A stretch of 64,000 nucleotides of DNA from an uncultured archaeon (GTDB taxonomy: Archaea; Thermoproteota; Bathyarchaeia; 40CM-2-53-6; CALIRQ01). This document shows positions 8,462-17,294 of the stretch, one piece after another. The notes under the pieces are model-generated. The model was given only the letters and a program-made list of their open reading frames with translations. It did no database searches and was not told the origin of the DNA. Location: NCBI GenBank assembly GCA_938042195.1, contig CALIRQ010000013.1, positions 1-64,000 of the forward strand. Direction: 5' to 3'. Both the position numbers and the translations under genes were made by a program. The stretch's first letter is position 1; every line of letters starts with the position of its first letter.

Positions 8462-9322
8462 TTGCCGGATGGCGTGAGCCGATTGGGGGAAGAATTCAAG
8501 CTCAATATCGGATATATCTCCCCGGTGATCCTCTCCCTCTGCGCGACTGGGCTGCTCTCCTCCCTCATATACTATTCTAAGATCGAGATAGAGCCCATAA
8601 CGCTCTTCGAGGAAACCCCGAGCGGGGCGGCGCTGAATACCCTATATTTCGTAGCGATCTTGTTTGGATCGGCGACCATGCTATACCTCTTGCTGAAGCA
8701 TGGCCTCTCAAAGTTCGTCAAATACTCCATGAGGCTCGCAGTGGCGCTTATGGCCCTGTTCGTTTCCGATTGGAGCGTCGGGCTCTGCCTCCGGGCGCTT
8801 TGGCCGAACGCCGAACCCAATAGGGCGATCATAGCGCTGCCCATCGCGGCGGTACTGGCCTATGGGTCGTTGGGGAGGAGCGAGCCCCTTCGGGCGACAT
8901 CGATAGCTTTGCTAGGCGCAATAACGGGTACGTTCCTAGGGAGCTCCATCCCGCTGCTGACCTCGATCCTCCTGCTCTTGGCGCTGGCGGTTTACGACAT
9001 GGTGGCGGTCTTCAGGGGGCCGATAGGGAAGATCGCCGAAATATTCCCCCTCGAGGAGTTCCCGGGGGCGACCCTCACCTATCATGGGGTAACGATCGGG
9101 ATGGGGGATGTGGTCTTTTACTCGATGCTGGCGGGGGGCGCGATGGTGAATTTCGGCCCCCTCAATTACATCCTCTCGAGCCTCGGGCTCTTGGCGGGCT
9201 TATGGATGGGCCTTAGGATGCTGAGCAAGAGGTCCATCTTCCCCGGGTTGCCCTTCGCCATATTGCTGGGCCTCTTGATGATGGGAATCCCGGAGGTCAT
9301 CAGGGCCCTGCTATGGCTCTGA
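8462..9322 (+). CDS. Presenilin/signal-peptide-peptidase-like intramembrane aspartyl protease
   Basis: A polytopic membrane protein of 286 residues with about eight or nine hydrophobic segments. Segment LLLLALAVYDMVAVF carries the YD motif near residue 178, and VTIGMGDVVFYSML carries a GxGD motif near 215, the two catalytic aspartates of family A22. The third signature, PAL, is only approximate here (FPGLPFAILLG). Archaeal relatives cleave peptides inside the membrane, and physiological substrates are mostly unknown. The TTG at 8462 is taken as start, and GTG 8474 is equally possible. The end overlaps argH by 23 bp tail to tail. Confidence 0.8.
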   Translation: MPDGVSRLGEEFKLNIGYISPVILSLCATGLLSSLIYYSKIEIEPITLFEETPSGAALNTLYFVAILFGSATMLYLLLKHGLSKFVKYSMRLAVALMALFVSDWSVGLCLRALWPNAEPNRAIIALPIAAVLAYGSLGRSEPLRATSIALLGAITGTFLGSSIPLLTSILLLLALAVYDMVAVFRGPIGKIAEIFPLEEFPGATLTYHGVTIGMGDVVFYSMLAGGAMVNFGPLNYILSSLGLLAGLWMGLRMLSKRSIFPGLPFAILLGLLMMGIPEVIRALLWL

Positions 9323-10775
9323 CGCCCTCCTCCAAGAGCTTCCTGGAGCGGTTCAGGCCCTCCCTCTTTCGCTTCACGAACCCCAAGACCTCCCCAATCG
9401 CCGCGCGCCTCCTCCCAATGGCCTCCCAAACCCTCTCCGGGGAGGGTCCGCCGACCGCCTTATGGGATTCCACGAAGTTCCTCGGATCAACCGCTCGCTT
9501 CAACTCTTCGGCATCGAGATCCAGCTCCACGCCGGCCTTTCTCTTGGCGACCTCCTTGATCAGCTCCGGGGATATCCCCCGCATGCCCTTCCCGCTTTCG
9601 AATAGGAGGCCGCATACCTCGCCGACGATCCTATAGGCGGATCTGAATGGTATCCCATGCTTGGAGCATAGGAAGTTGGCGAGCTCAGATGCCGTCGCGA
9701 AATTCCTCGCCAATGCCTCCTCGACGCCCTCCGTAGCTCTGACCTTGGGGATTAGCTCAGAGAGCAATGGGATCGCCCGCTTCAGCTCATCGATCCCCCT
9801 CCAAAGCCTCGGCGTCAGCTCTTGGAAATCCAGATTATAGCCCGATGGCAGGGCCTTGAGGATGGAGAAGGCGGCCGCCACATCCCCTAGGATCCCGGAT
9901 AGCCTGGCCCGCATCACCTCCAGTACATCCGGGTTCCTTTTCTGAGGCATCATGCTGCTGGTCGAGCAGAACCCGGGCGGCAACTCTAGGATCGAGAATT
10001 CCGGGGCGGAGTAGAGGATTAGGTCCTCCAATATCCTGATCAGGTGCCACGCCATTATCGAGAGGTCGGCTAGGGCCTCGAGGGCGAAATCCCTGCTCCC
10101 AACGGCGTCCAAGGAGTTCTCCACGAGGCCCTCAAAGCCGAGCAGCTCGCTGACCCTCTCCCGGTTTATTGGGAAGCTCGTCGTCGCCAACGCGGCGGCC
10201 CCCATAGGGCATTTGTTCACCCTCCCATAGGCCTCCATGAGCCTCTCGAGGTCCCTCGCGATCGCATCGAATTGAGCGATCGCGTAATGGGCCAAAGTTA
10301 TAGGTTGGGCTACCCTCAGATGCGTATAGCCCGGAAAAAGGGAGCGGACCCCTTTCTCCGCGAGCTCCAAGAGCCCCCCCAATAGGCCCGCCCCCGAGGC
10401 GATTAGATCTAGGATCTCGCGGCGCAACCTCATCCTAAGGGCCGCCGCTATTTGATCGTTCCTGCTCTTGGCCAAGTTGAGGTTCCCACCTATGCCCTCG
10501 CCCGCCATCTTGGAGACCTCGTCCTCGATGCATACGTATGCATCCTCCTTCCCCCTATCCAGCCCGATGGAGTCCTTTAGCTCGGAGAGGGCCCTCAGGA
10601 TCTTGGCCCCCGCCTCCTTGCTCACTATGCCCTCCTCGGCGAGCATGAGTATATGGGCCATGTTTATTTCGAATAGCTCCTCTAGTATCCTCTCGTCCTG
10701 ATCCACAGAGGAGATGTACTCAACGACCTCCGGCTTTATGTGGGGGACTATCCCCCCCTTCAATGTTTCCGACAA
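9300..10775 (-). CDS. argH: Argininosuccinate lyase
   Basis: It cleaves argininosuccinate to arginine and fumarate, the last step of arginine synthesis, as a tetramer. The 491 residues are full length for the fumarase/aspartase superfamily. Visible motifs are KSRNDQIAAALRM, the substrate region GYTHLRVAQPITLAHYA, and the family signature TSSMMPQKRNP near residue 275, whose flexible loop carries the catalytic Ser. ATG 10775 lies three bases beyond the argG stop, so argG and argH form a two-gene operon in pathway order. Confidence 0.96.
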   Translation of the reverse strand: MSETLKGGIVPHIKPEVVEYISSVDQDERILEELFEINMAHILMLAEEGIVSKEAGAKILRALSELKDSIGLDRGKEDAYVCIEDEVSKMAGEGIGGNLNLAKSRNDQIAAALRMRLRREILDLIASGAGLLGGLLELAEKGVRSLFPGYTHLRVAQPITLAHYAIAQFDAIARDLERLMEAYGRVNKCPMGAAALATTSFPINRERVSELLGFEGLVENSLDAVGSRDFALEALADLSIMAWHLIRILEDLILYSAPEFSILELPPGFCSTSSMMPQKRNPDVLEVMRARLSGILGDVAAAFSILKALPSGYNLDFQELTPRLWRGIDELKRAIPLLSELIPKVRATEGVEEALARNFATASELANFLCSKHGIPFRSAYRIVGEVCGLLFESGKGMRGISPELIKEVAKRKAGVELDLDAEELKRAVDPRNFVESHKAVGGPSPERVWEAIGRRRAAIGEVLGFVKRKREGLNRSRKLLEEGVRAIAGP

Positions 10776-10778
10776 ATC

Positions 10779-11990
10779 TCAGGCACCGATCTTTTCCGCC
10801 CTCCTCCTAATGGCGTTAGCCACCTTCGATGGGAGGCCCCATATCTCCACGAATCCCTCCGAAAGCCTTTGATCGAACCTCGTTTCCAATCCATAGGTCG
10901 CGAGGCTGAGGTCGTATAGGGAGAATGGGGACGATCTGCCAACCACGGAGGCGTTGCCCTTATACAGCCTCATCCTGACAATCCCCGATACCCTCTCCTG
11001 CGTCCTCTCTATGAATCCCTCCAGATCCTCCCTAAGCGGATCTACCCATAGGCCGTAATAGACCAGCCTCGACCAAGCCGAATCGACCAATTGCTTAAAC
11101 TCCAGCTCGTGCCTCGTCAGGACGGCTTTCTCGAGGTCCGAATGGGCCTCGAGTATCGCCACCGCAGCCGGGCATTCATAGAGCTCCCTGGATTTGATGC
11201 CCACAAGCCTATCCTCCAAATGGTCTATTCGGCCGACTCCATGGGAGCCCGCCAGCGCATTGAGCTCCGATATAAGGCCCACGAGCCCCCTCCTTTCCCC
11301 ATTAAGGCTAACCGGCAGGCCCCCCTCAAAGCCTATTTCCAAATGGGCTGGGGAATCCGGCGCCTTCTCTGGTCCCCTCGTCCACTCGAAGGCCGCCTCT
11401 GGGGGCTCCGCGCCCGGATCCTCCAGCGGACCGCCCTCAACGGACCTCCCCCACAAGTTCTTATCCACGCTGAACGTCTTCCCGAGCTCTTCGCTGAGCG
11501 GTATGCCATGCCTCTTGGCGTACTCCAGCTCCTCCTCCCTGCTGAGCCCCCATTCCCTTATCGGGGCTATGATCTTCAGGCTCGGGTCAAGGGCCCTCAC
11601 AGTTACCTCGAACCGGACCTGATCGTTGCCCTTCCCCGTGGACCCATGGGCCACCCCCACGGCCCCCTCTCTCCAAGCGACCTCAACGAGCTTCTTCGAT
11701 ATCAAGGGCCTCGATAGGGCGGTGCTGAGGGGATACTTGCCCTCATATAGGGCGTTGGCCTTTATGGCCCTAGCGATATATTCGCTCGCGAACTCCTCCT
11801 TGGCATCGATCGAGTAATGCCTCAGGGCGCCGAGCTTCAAGGCCTTCTCCTCTATGAGCCTGAGGTCCGAGCCCTGCCCGAGGTCAAGGGTCAGAGTGAC
11901 TACGTCGAAGCCGTACTTTTCTTGGATCCATTTTATCGCCACGGACGTATCCAGCCCACCAGAGTAGGCTAGGACCACGACCTCCTTCAT
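10779..11990 (-). CDS. argG: Argininosuccinate synthase
   Basis: It joins citrulline and aspartate at the cost of ATP to AMP and PPi. The 403 residues start with the PP-loop LAYSGGLDTSVAIKW. YSIDAKEEFASEYI and GSTGKGNDQVRFE (aspartate and citrulline binding) are also conserved. A TATA-like CCTTTAAGGG lies about 40 bp upstream on the minus strand, giving a very short leader, and I see no Arg-rich leader peptide here, in contrast to the ilvB side. It shares the 11991-12318 intergenic region with the divergent ilv operon. Confidence 0.96.
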   Translation of the reverse strand: MKEVVVLAYSGGLDTSVAIKWIQEKYGFDVVTLTLDLGQGSDLRLIEEKALKLGALRHYSIDAKEEFASEYIARAIKANALYEGKYPLSTALSRPLISKKLVEVAWREGAVGVAHGSTGKGNDQVRFEVTVRALDPSLKIIAPIREWGLSREEELEYAKRHGIPLSEELGKTFSVDKNLWGRSVEGGPLEDPGAEPPEAAFEWTRGPEKAPDSPAHLEIGFEGGLPVSLNGERRGLVGLISELNALAGSHGVGRIDHLEDRLVGIKSRELYECPAAVAILEAHSDLEKAVLTRHELEFKQLVDSAWSRLVYYGLWVDPLREDLEGFIERTQERVSGIVRMRLYKGNASVVGRSSPFSLYDLSLATYGLETRFDQRLSEGFVEIWGLPSKVANAIRRRAEKIGA

Positions 11991-12110
11991 TGGAATCGCC
12001 CTTCAACTCTTCCTATCCCATATTTCCCTTAAAGGCATTGCTTGCTCGCCTGAGCGGCTTCGATCGGAGGGGCGTTTGTATCGATGGTACCGCGGGCCCA
12101 AACGCGCTAA

Positions 12111-12120
12111 AATTTATATA
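12111..12120 (+). promoter_or_regulatory. TATA box of the ilv leader transcript
   Basis: AATTTATATA is a strong archaeal TATA box. Transcription would start about 25 bp on, near 12140-12146, leaving roughly 15-20 nt before the leader ATG at 12161, including a GGAGAG that could bind the ribosome. Confidence 0.65.
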
Positions 12121-12160
12121 GGGAATCGGCCCCCTGTGGATTGGAGAGCCGATAGGACGA

Positions 12161-12262
12161 ATGTCCAGCGATCGCCCCGACCAGCCGGTCCTCGCCCTCA
12201 CGATCCCAGACCCGGCTCTCGCGGCGATCGGGCTCATCCTCGTAGTAGTTTTGCTCGTTTGA
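12161..12262 (+). CDS. Candidate branched-chain leader peptide (ilv leader), 33 aa
   Basis: Between the TATA box and ilvB an ATG opens 33 codons ending in ALAAIGLILVVVLLV and TGA. Of the last nine residues, all but the Gly are Ile, Leu or Val, exactly the products of the downstream operon. This matches bacterial ilv leader peptides, where ribosome stalling on starved codons sets mRNA folding. The peptide is too short for an enzyme. A tiny single-pass membrane peptide is the main alternative reading. A GGAGAG sits about 12 bases before the ATG. The stop codon abuts the hairpin at 12263-12300. Confidence 0.65.
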   Translation: MSSDRPDQPVLALTIPDPALAAIGLILVVVLLV

Positions 12263-12309
12263 GCCCAGCGTAGGATTCCTATCGGATCCGCGCGCTGGGC
12301 TTGGAGGTG
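12230..12309 (+). promoter_or_regulatory. Candidate ilv attenuator: hairpin with alternative pairing and ilvB ribosome site
   Basis: GCCCAGCG (12263-12270) pairs perfectly with CGCTGGGC (12293-12300), starting at the base after the leader stop. A weaker inner stem GGAT/ATCC lies in the loop. The 5' arm can instead pair as GAGCCC (12261-12266) with GGGCTC (12230-12235), which are the Gly-Leu codons of the leader peptide, so the two folds exclude each other. The ilvB Shine-Dalgarno GGAGGTG (12303-12309) begins three bases after the 3' arm, inside the ribosome footprint. Control of ilvB translation by leader translation is inferred. No strong U-tract terminator follows. Confidence 0.55.
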
Positions 12310-12318
12310 TTTTGAAAG

Positions 12319-13989
12319 ATGTTAGAACTATCCGGTTCCAAGGCCCTCGTGAAGGCCCTCGAGAAGGAAGGGGTATCGGTGATATTCGGACTGCCGGGCG
12401 GAGCCATAATGCCCGTCTACGATGCCCTTTTGGACTCGGGGATTAGGCACATACTCGCTAGGCATGAGCAATCGGCGGCCCACATGGCCGATGGATACGC
12501 CAGGGCCAGCGGCCGGGCCGGGGTTTGCATGGCCACGTCCGGCCCCGGTTCGACGAACCTCGTGACCGGTATAGCGAACGCCTACATGGATTCCTCTCCC
12601 TTAGTCGCCTTCACGGGCCAAGTCCCGAAGGCGATGATCGGCAGGGACGCCTTCCAAGAGGCCGACATCATAGGGATAACGGCCCCGATAACCAAATACA
12701 ACCACCAAGTCCGATCAGCATCCGAGATACCCAGCGTCGTCAAGAAGGCATTTCTAATAGCCACGAGCGGAAGGCCCGGCCCGGTCCTCGTGGACCTCCC
12801 AAAGGACGTCCAAACGGAGGTCGCTCAGATGGAGTTCCCCGATAGCGTTGAGGTCAGGGGCCTCTCCCTGCCATTGGACCCGGACCCGGAGCTTTTGAAG
12901 AAGGCGGCGGAGCTTTTGGCTGGGGCCGATGCTCCTTTCATACTGGCCGGCGGGGGGGTCAGGATCTCGAACGCCCATCGGGAGCTGGTCAGGTTGGCCG
13001 AGCTCCTGATGGCGCCCGTTGGAACGACCCTGATGGGGAAGGGATGCATTAGGGAGGATCACCCGCTCTCCGTAGGGGTCATCGGCATGCACGGCTCCCC
13101 ATTGGCGAACATGCTCATCGTAAAAGCCGACGTCCTATTGGCGGTTGGGACTAGGTTCGCCGATAGAACTACTTGCGATGTCAAGGAGTTCTGCAAAGAG
13201 GCGAAGATAATACAAATAGACATAGACCCGGCGGAGATAGGGAAGAACAAGAGGGTGCACCTAGGGATAGAGGGGGATGCCCGAAAGGCCATGGCCGGGC
13301 TCGCGGAGGAGCTCGCGAAGAGGCTCAAGGGCGAGAGGCCCGCGCATTGGTACGAGAGGATCAAACAGGTGAAGGCGAAGCTCCATAACGAAGAGGGCGA
13401 TGGCCTATCCGCGCCGCGGCTGTTGAGGAGGCTGAGGAAGTTGCTGCCCGACGACGCCATAGTGACGACGGAGGTCGGCCAGAACCAGATGTGGGCCTCG
13501 CTCCATTTCAAGGCCTATGGGCCGAGGAACTTCATAACCTCGGGCGGCTTGGGCACAATGGGTTTCGGCTTCCCGGCGGCGATAGGGGCGAAGGTGGCCA
13601 GGCCCGAGGTCCCGGTTGTTGACATAGCCGGCGATGGGAGTTTCCAGATGACCATGAACTCCTTGGCCACATCCGTTTCCGAGAAGATCCCGGTGGTGGC
13701 GGTCATATTGAATAATGGGATGCTCGGGATGGTGGCCCAATGGCAGCGCCTCTTCTTCCGGGGCAGGTATTCGGCGGTCGAGATAAAGCCCCCGGACTTC
13801 GCCAAGATAGCCGAGGCCTACGGCGCGCAGGGGATGAGGGCCGAATCCATGGAGGAGTTCGAGAGGGCCGTAAAAGCGGCGCTCGGTAGCGACGTCACGA
13901 CCGTGATAGACGTCCCGATAAGTCCCGAGGAGGACGTCTTCCCCATGGTGCCGCCCGGTTGCAAGCTGGAGGATATGATAGGGGTCTGA
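12319..13989 (+). CDS. ilvB: Acetolactate synthase, large subunit
   Basis: A thiamine-diphosphate enzyme joining two pyruvates, or pyruvate and 2-oxobutyrate, in the first common step of valine, leucine and isoleucine synthesis. The 556 residues contain the N-terminal PYR domain (IFGLPGGAIMPVYDAL, with catalytic Glu in RHEQSAAHMADGYAR), a central FAD-type domain and the TPP/Mg motif IAGDGSFQMTMNSLA near residue 436 with NNGMLGMV. It leads the operon ilvB-ilvN-ilvC-leuC-leuD. A good Shine-Dalgarno (GGAGGTG) precedes the ATG by 9 bases. The upstream leader peptide and hairpin suggest control by branched-chain amino acid supply. Confidence 0.97.
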   Translation: MLELSGSKALVKALEKEGVSVIFGLPGGAIMPVYDALLDSGIRHILARHEQSAAHMADGYARASGRAGVCMATSGPGSTNLVTGIANAYMDSSPLVAFTGQVPKAMIGRDAFQEADIIGITAPITKYNHQVRSASEIPSVVKKAFLIATSGRPGPVLVDLPKDVQTEVAQMEFPDSVEVRGLSLPLDPDPELLKKAAELLAGADAPFILAGGGVRISNAHRELVRLAELLMAPVGTTLMGKGCIREDHPLSVGVIGMHGSPLANMLIVKADVLLAVGTRFADRTTCDVKEFCKEAKIIQIDIDPAEIGKNKRVHLGIEGDARKAMAGLAEELAKRLKGERPAHWYERIKQVKAKLHNEEGDGLSAPRLLRRLRKLLPDDAIVTTEVGQNQMWASLHFKAYGPRNFITSGGLGTMGFGFPAAIGAKVARPEVPVVDIAGDGSFQMTMNSLATSVSEKIPVVAVILNNGMLGMVAQWQRLFFRGRYSAVEIKPPDFAKIAEAYGAQGMRAESMEEFERAVKAALGSDVTTVIDVPISPEEDVFPMVPPGCKLEDMIGV

Positions 13990-13994
13990 AGGGC

Positions 13995-14495
13995 TTGAAG
14001 ACCTTCATATTCGGGACCTTGGTCGAACATAAGCCGGGGGTCCTACAAAAGGTTTCGAACATGTTCAGGCAGAGGAACTTCAACATAGAGAGCATAACCG
14101 TTGGGCCGACGGAGCGTGGGGACATCGCTAGGATGACCATAACGATGAGGGGCGAGGAAGAGGACGCCGTGCAGTTAGAGAAGCAGTTGAGGAAGCTCAT
14201 AGACGTTCTGGAGGTCAAGCTGCTCGACCCAAGCGAGACGGTCGTGAGGGAGCTGGCCCTCGTTAAGGTTAGGGTTGAGGATTGGAGGGCTAGATCCGAT
14301 CTCGTGAACTGGGCGAACATCTTCAGGAGCAGGATAGTGGATGTGTCCCCCGACTCCATAATGATCGAGATAACAGGAGCGCCATCGAAGATCGATGCCT
14401 TCTTGGAGCTGATGAAGCGCTTCGAGCTCCTCGAAGTATCCCGGACAGGGATCACGGCTATGGAAAGAGGTTTAAACAGGATCGGGCTTAAATAA
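13995..14495 (+). CDS. ilvN: Acetolactate synthase, small regulatory subunit
   Basis: It binds the IlvB catalytic subunit and confers feedback inhibition, usually by valine. An N-terminal ACT domain ([31 protein letters not shown]) is followed by the second ACT-like half. TTG 13995, six bases after the ilvB stop, begins [10 protein letters not shown] and matches the family. An earlier TTG at 13959 would add 12 residues inside ilvB. It yields 166 residues, typical of archaeal versions. Translation is probably coupled to ilvB. Confidence 0.92.
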   Translation: MKTFIFGTLVEHKPGVLQKVSNMFRQRNFNIESITVGPTERGDIARMTITMRGEEEDAVQLEKQLRKLIDVLEVKLLDPSETVVRELALVKVRVEDWRARSDLVNWANIFRSRIVDVSPDSIMIEITGAPSKIDAFLELMKRFELLEVSRTGITAMERGLNRIGLK

Positions 14496-14511
14496 CGGGG
14501 CGGTGGGGCGT

Positions 14512-15498
14512 ATGGCGAGGATATATTTCGACAAGGATATCGAATATGAGGTTATACGGGATAAGACCGTGGCCGTGATAGGTTACGGAAGCCAGGGCAG
14601 GGCCCAAGCCCTGAACATGAGGGACTCCGGGCTGAACGTCGTGGTGGGCCTGAGGCCGAAGGGGAGGAGCTGGGAGAGGGCCGTCGGGGATGGGTTCTCC
14701 CCATTGCCGATCGAGGAGGCCGCCGAGAAGGGGGATATAATCCACATCCTCCTCCCGGACATGGTCCAGCCGCAGGTCTATGAGAGGCATATAGCGAAGC
14801 ATATGGCCGACGGCAAGGCGCTCAGCTTCTCCCACGGCTTCAACATTCACTACGGCCTGATAACCCCCCCAGAGGGCGTCGACGTGATAATGGTCGCCCC
14901 CAAATCCCCCGGGGCTAGGGTCAGGGAGACCTATGAAGCCGGCTCGGGCGTCCCGGCCCTGATAGCGGTCCACAGGGACAGCAGCGGGAACGCCAAGAGG
15001 ATCTCCCTCGAGATGGGGAAGGCCATCGGGTGCGCTAGGGCCGGCTTGATAGAGACGACGTTCGCCGAGGAAACGGAGACGGACATCATAGGGGAGCAAA
15101 CGGTCCTCGTCGGCGGCCTGATCGAGTTGATAAAGGATGGCTTCGAGGTCCTCGTGGAGGCCGGGTACCAGCCCGAGGTCGCATACTTCGAGGTCCTGAA
15201 CGAGGCGAAGCTGATAATGGATATGATAGCCGAGGGAGGATTCATGAAGATGCTCAGGGCCGTTTCCGATACGGCGAAGTATGGCGGCCTGACGGTTGGG
15301 CCGAAGGTCGTGGACAAAAGGGTCAAGAGGAATATGAAGGTCGTCGTCAAGAACGTCAGGAGCGGAGCCTTCGCCAAGGAATGGGTCAGGGTTTGGAGGG
15401 AGAAGCCGGAGAGGCTGAAGGCCCTTATGAAGGCTATTGAGCGCCACCCCATAGAGAGGGTTGGGAGGAAGATACGCAAGCTATCTGGGCTGGAATGA
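14512..15498 (+). CDS. ilvC: Ketol-acid reductoisomerase
   Basis: It converts acetolactate to 2,3-dihydroxyisovalerate (and the isoleucine analogue) with NADPH and Mg. The Rossmann motif [13 protein letters not shown] is near residue 24, and [10 protein letters not shown] and the metal-binding E/D cluster [10 protein letters not shown] follow. At 328 residues this is the short class I form. ATG 14512 is chosen; a GTG at 14503 is in frame but has no better ribosome site. The stop TGA (15496-15498) is in the same frame as leuC, with only seven codons and no canonical start between them. Confidence 0.96.
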   Translation: MARIYFDKDIEYEVIRDKTVAVIGYGSQGRAQALNMRDSGLNVVVGLRPKGRSWERAVGDGFSPLPIEEAAEKGDIIHILLPDMVQPQVYERHIAKHMADGKALSFSHGFNIHYGLITPPEGVDVIMVAPKSPGARVRETYEAGSGVPALIAVHRDSSGNAKRISLEMGKAIGCARAGLIETTFAEETETDIIGEQTVLVGGLIELIKDGFEVLVEAGYQPEVAYFEVLNEAKLIMDMIAEGGFMKMLRAVSDTAKYGGLTVGPKVVDKRVKRNMKVVVKNVRSGAFAKEWVRVWREKPERLKALMKAIERHPIERVGRKIRKLSGLE

Positions 15499-15519
15499 GG
15501 AGAGAAGGGGTGGGCTGAG

Positions 15520-16782
15520 ATCGGGAAAACCATAAGCGAGAAGGTCCTTTCGAGGGCCTCCGGGAAGCCCAGCGCCTCGGCCGGGGAGATAGTCTTGGCC
15601 GAGGTCGACCTCTTGATGCTCCACGAGATAACGGGGCCGCTGGCCATAAGGGCATTCGAGGAGATGGGCTTCGAGGGGGTATGGGACCCCTATAAGGTCG
15701 TAGTGGTATTCGATCATAACGTCCCGCCGAGCGATATAAGCTCGGCCTCCATGATGCGCGAGATGAGGTCCTTCGTTCGCGCCAAGGGCTTGACCAATTT
15801 CTTCGAGATCGGGAGGGGGGGAATAGCGCATCAACTAATGGCCGAGAGGGGGATGTCGGCCCCGGGGAGGCTGATCGTAGGAGCCGATAGCCATACCTGC
15901 ACGGCCGGAGGCCTTGGGGCCTTCGGGGTCGGCGTCGGGTCGACCGAGGCAGCGGCCGTGCTCGGTACGGGGAAGCTCTGGTTCAGGGTGCCGGAGACCT
16001 TCAGGGTCGTGGTTAGCAATAGATTGATCGAGCCCTCCTCGCCGAAGGACCTGATATTGGAGGTGATAGGGGAGATAGGGATGGAGGGCGCCATATACAA
16101 GGCCATAGAGTACTGCGGCGAGGGCATAAGAGCGATGAGCGTGGATGGCCGGTTAACCTTGGCTAATATGTCGATAGAGATGAGCGCCAAGACGGGAATA
16201 GTGGAGCCGGATGAGAAGGTCGCCTCCTATATAAGGGATAGGACCGGGATGGAGGTGGAGCTCCTCAGGAGCGACGAGGACGCGGAGTTCGAGGAGACGT
16301 TCGAGTTCGATGCCTCCAAGATCGAGCCCCTCGTCGCCGTTCCCCCAAGGATCGACGACGTCAGGCCCGCGAGGGAGCTGGAGGATATCGAGATCGATCA
16401 GGCATTCTTGGGGTCCTGCACCAACGGCAGGCTCGAGGACCTGAGGGCGGCCGCCAGATTGTTGAAATCCAAGAAGGTGAGCCCAAGGGTCAGGATGGTT
16501 GTGGCGCCCGCCTCCATGGAGATATATCGCGAGGCAATGAGGGAGGGCCTTTTGGATATATTCGTGGAGGCCGGGGCGATCGTTTGCGCCCCTTCCTGCG
16601 GCCCATGCCTCGGCATGTCGCAAGGGGTCCTAGGCCCGGAGGAGATCTGCGTCTCCTCGACGAATAGGAACTTCGTGGGGAGGATGGGGCACAGGAGCTC
16701 CAAGGTATATCTGGCATCGCCCGCGACCGTCGCCGCCTCGGCCATCGTGGGCAAGATAATGGATCCGAGGGACATTCGATGA
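15520..16782 (+). CDS. leuC: 3-isopropylmalate dehydratase, large subunit; apparent ATC start
   Basis: An aconitase-family enzyme isomerising 2- to 3-isopropylmalate in leucine synthesis, with a 4Fe-4S cluster. Cysteine ligands lie in GSCTNG and CAPSCGPCLG. The conserved N-terminus (GKTISEKVLSRASGK, then SAGEIV) is encoded from 15520, but no ATG, GTG or TTG occurs between the ilvC stop and TTG 15595, which would remove about 25 conserved residues. ATC 15520 has AGGGGTGG about seven bases upstream and is a possible non-standard start. Otherwise the canonical call is 15595-16782, or a sequence error hides the start. It overlaps leuD by 4 bp. Confidence 0.88.
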   Translation: MGKTISEKVLSRASGKPSASAGEIVLAEVDLLMLHEITGPLAIRAFEEMGFEGVWDPYKVVVVFDHNVPPSDISSASMMREMRSFVRAKGLTNFFEIGRGGIAHQLMAERGMSAPGRLIVGADSHTCTAGGLGAFGVGVGSTEAAAVLGTGKLWFRVPETFRVVVSNRLIEPSSPKDLILEVIGEIGMEGAIYKAIEYCGEGIRAMSVDGRLTLANMSIEMSAKTGIVEPDEKVASYIRDRTGMEVELLRSDEDAEFEETFEFDASKIEPLVAVPPRIDDVRPARELEDIEIDQAFLGSCTNGRLEDLRAAARLLKSKKVSPRVRMVVAPASMEIYREAMREGLLDIFVEAGAIVCAPSCGPCLGMSQGVLGPEEICVSSTNRNFVGRMGHRSSKVYLASPATVAASAIVGKIMDPRDIR

Positions 16783-17294
16783 ACGAATTGACCGGTAGGA
16801 TAATCAAATATCCGGACAACGTCAATACCGACGACATAATACCGGCTCGCTACCTCTCCAGCATGGATATGGACATGGTGGCTGGGCATGCATTCGAGGA
16901 CTACGATCCGGGCTTCAAGGAGAAGCTCAGGGATAGGTGCATCATAGTGGCCGGGAAGAACTTCGGATGCGGGAGCTCGAGGGAGCACGCCGTCATAGTC
17001 CTGAAGAAGGTCGGCATCAAGGCGGTGATAGCGGAGTCATTCGCGAGGATCTTCTTCAGGAACTCGATAAACCAAGGGCTCTTGGCCCTTCAGCTCGATG
17101 GATCCTCGGAGCCATTCGAGGACGGCGATAGTATCAGGATCGACTTGGATAGGGCGGCCGTGGAGAACGAAACCAAGTCGACGATCCATCGCCTGAAGCC
17201 TTTTCCTCGATTCCTGATGCCCATACTCAATGAGGGCGGCTTGGTTCCGTATTTGAAGAGGAGGAGGGGCTGGGAGCTCCAAGGCCCGCTCTAG
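16779..17294 (+). CDS. leuD: 3-isopropylmalate dehydratase, small subunit
   Basis: The swivelling small subunit that completes LeuCD. Motifs [13 protein letters not shown] near residue 15, [14 protein letters not shown] near 59 and [18 protein letters not shown] match the family. At 171 residues it is a typical archaeal length. ATGA overlap with leuC indicates translational coupling. It ends the ilv-leu operon, with a 4-bp tail-to-tail overlap with ilvD. LeuA and LeuB are not in this window. The closely related homoaconitase and citraconate isomerase subunits cannot be excluded from sequence alone, but the operon favours leucine. Confidence 0.93.
   Translation: MNELTGRIIKYPDNVNTDDIIPARYLSSMDMDMVAGHAFEDYDPGFKEKLRDRCIIVAGKNFGCGSSREHAVIVLKKVGIKAVIAESFARIFFRNSINQGLLALQLDGSSEPFEDGDSIRIDLDRAAVENETKSTIHRLKPFPRFLMPILNEGGLVPYLKRRRGWELQGPL

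Noticed and set aside
10779-12030. Leader peptide for argG
   Set aside because: The TATA box is too close to the argG start; a short frame there (MPLREIWDRKS) has only two Arg and begins upstream of the likely transcription start.
14488-15447. Long open frame opposite ilvC (319 codons)
   Set aside because: It runs antisense to a clear ketol-acid reductoisomerase gene; GC-rich codon use leaves the complement open. No motif seen.
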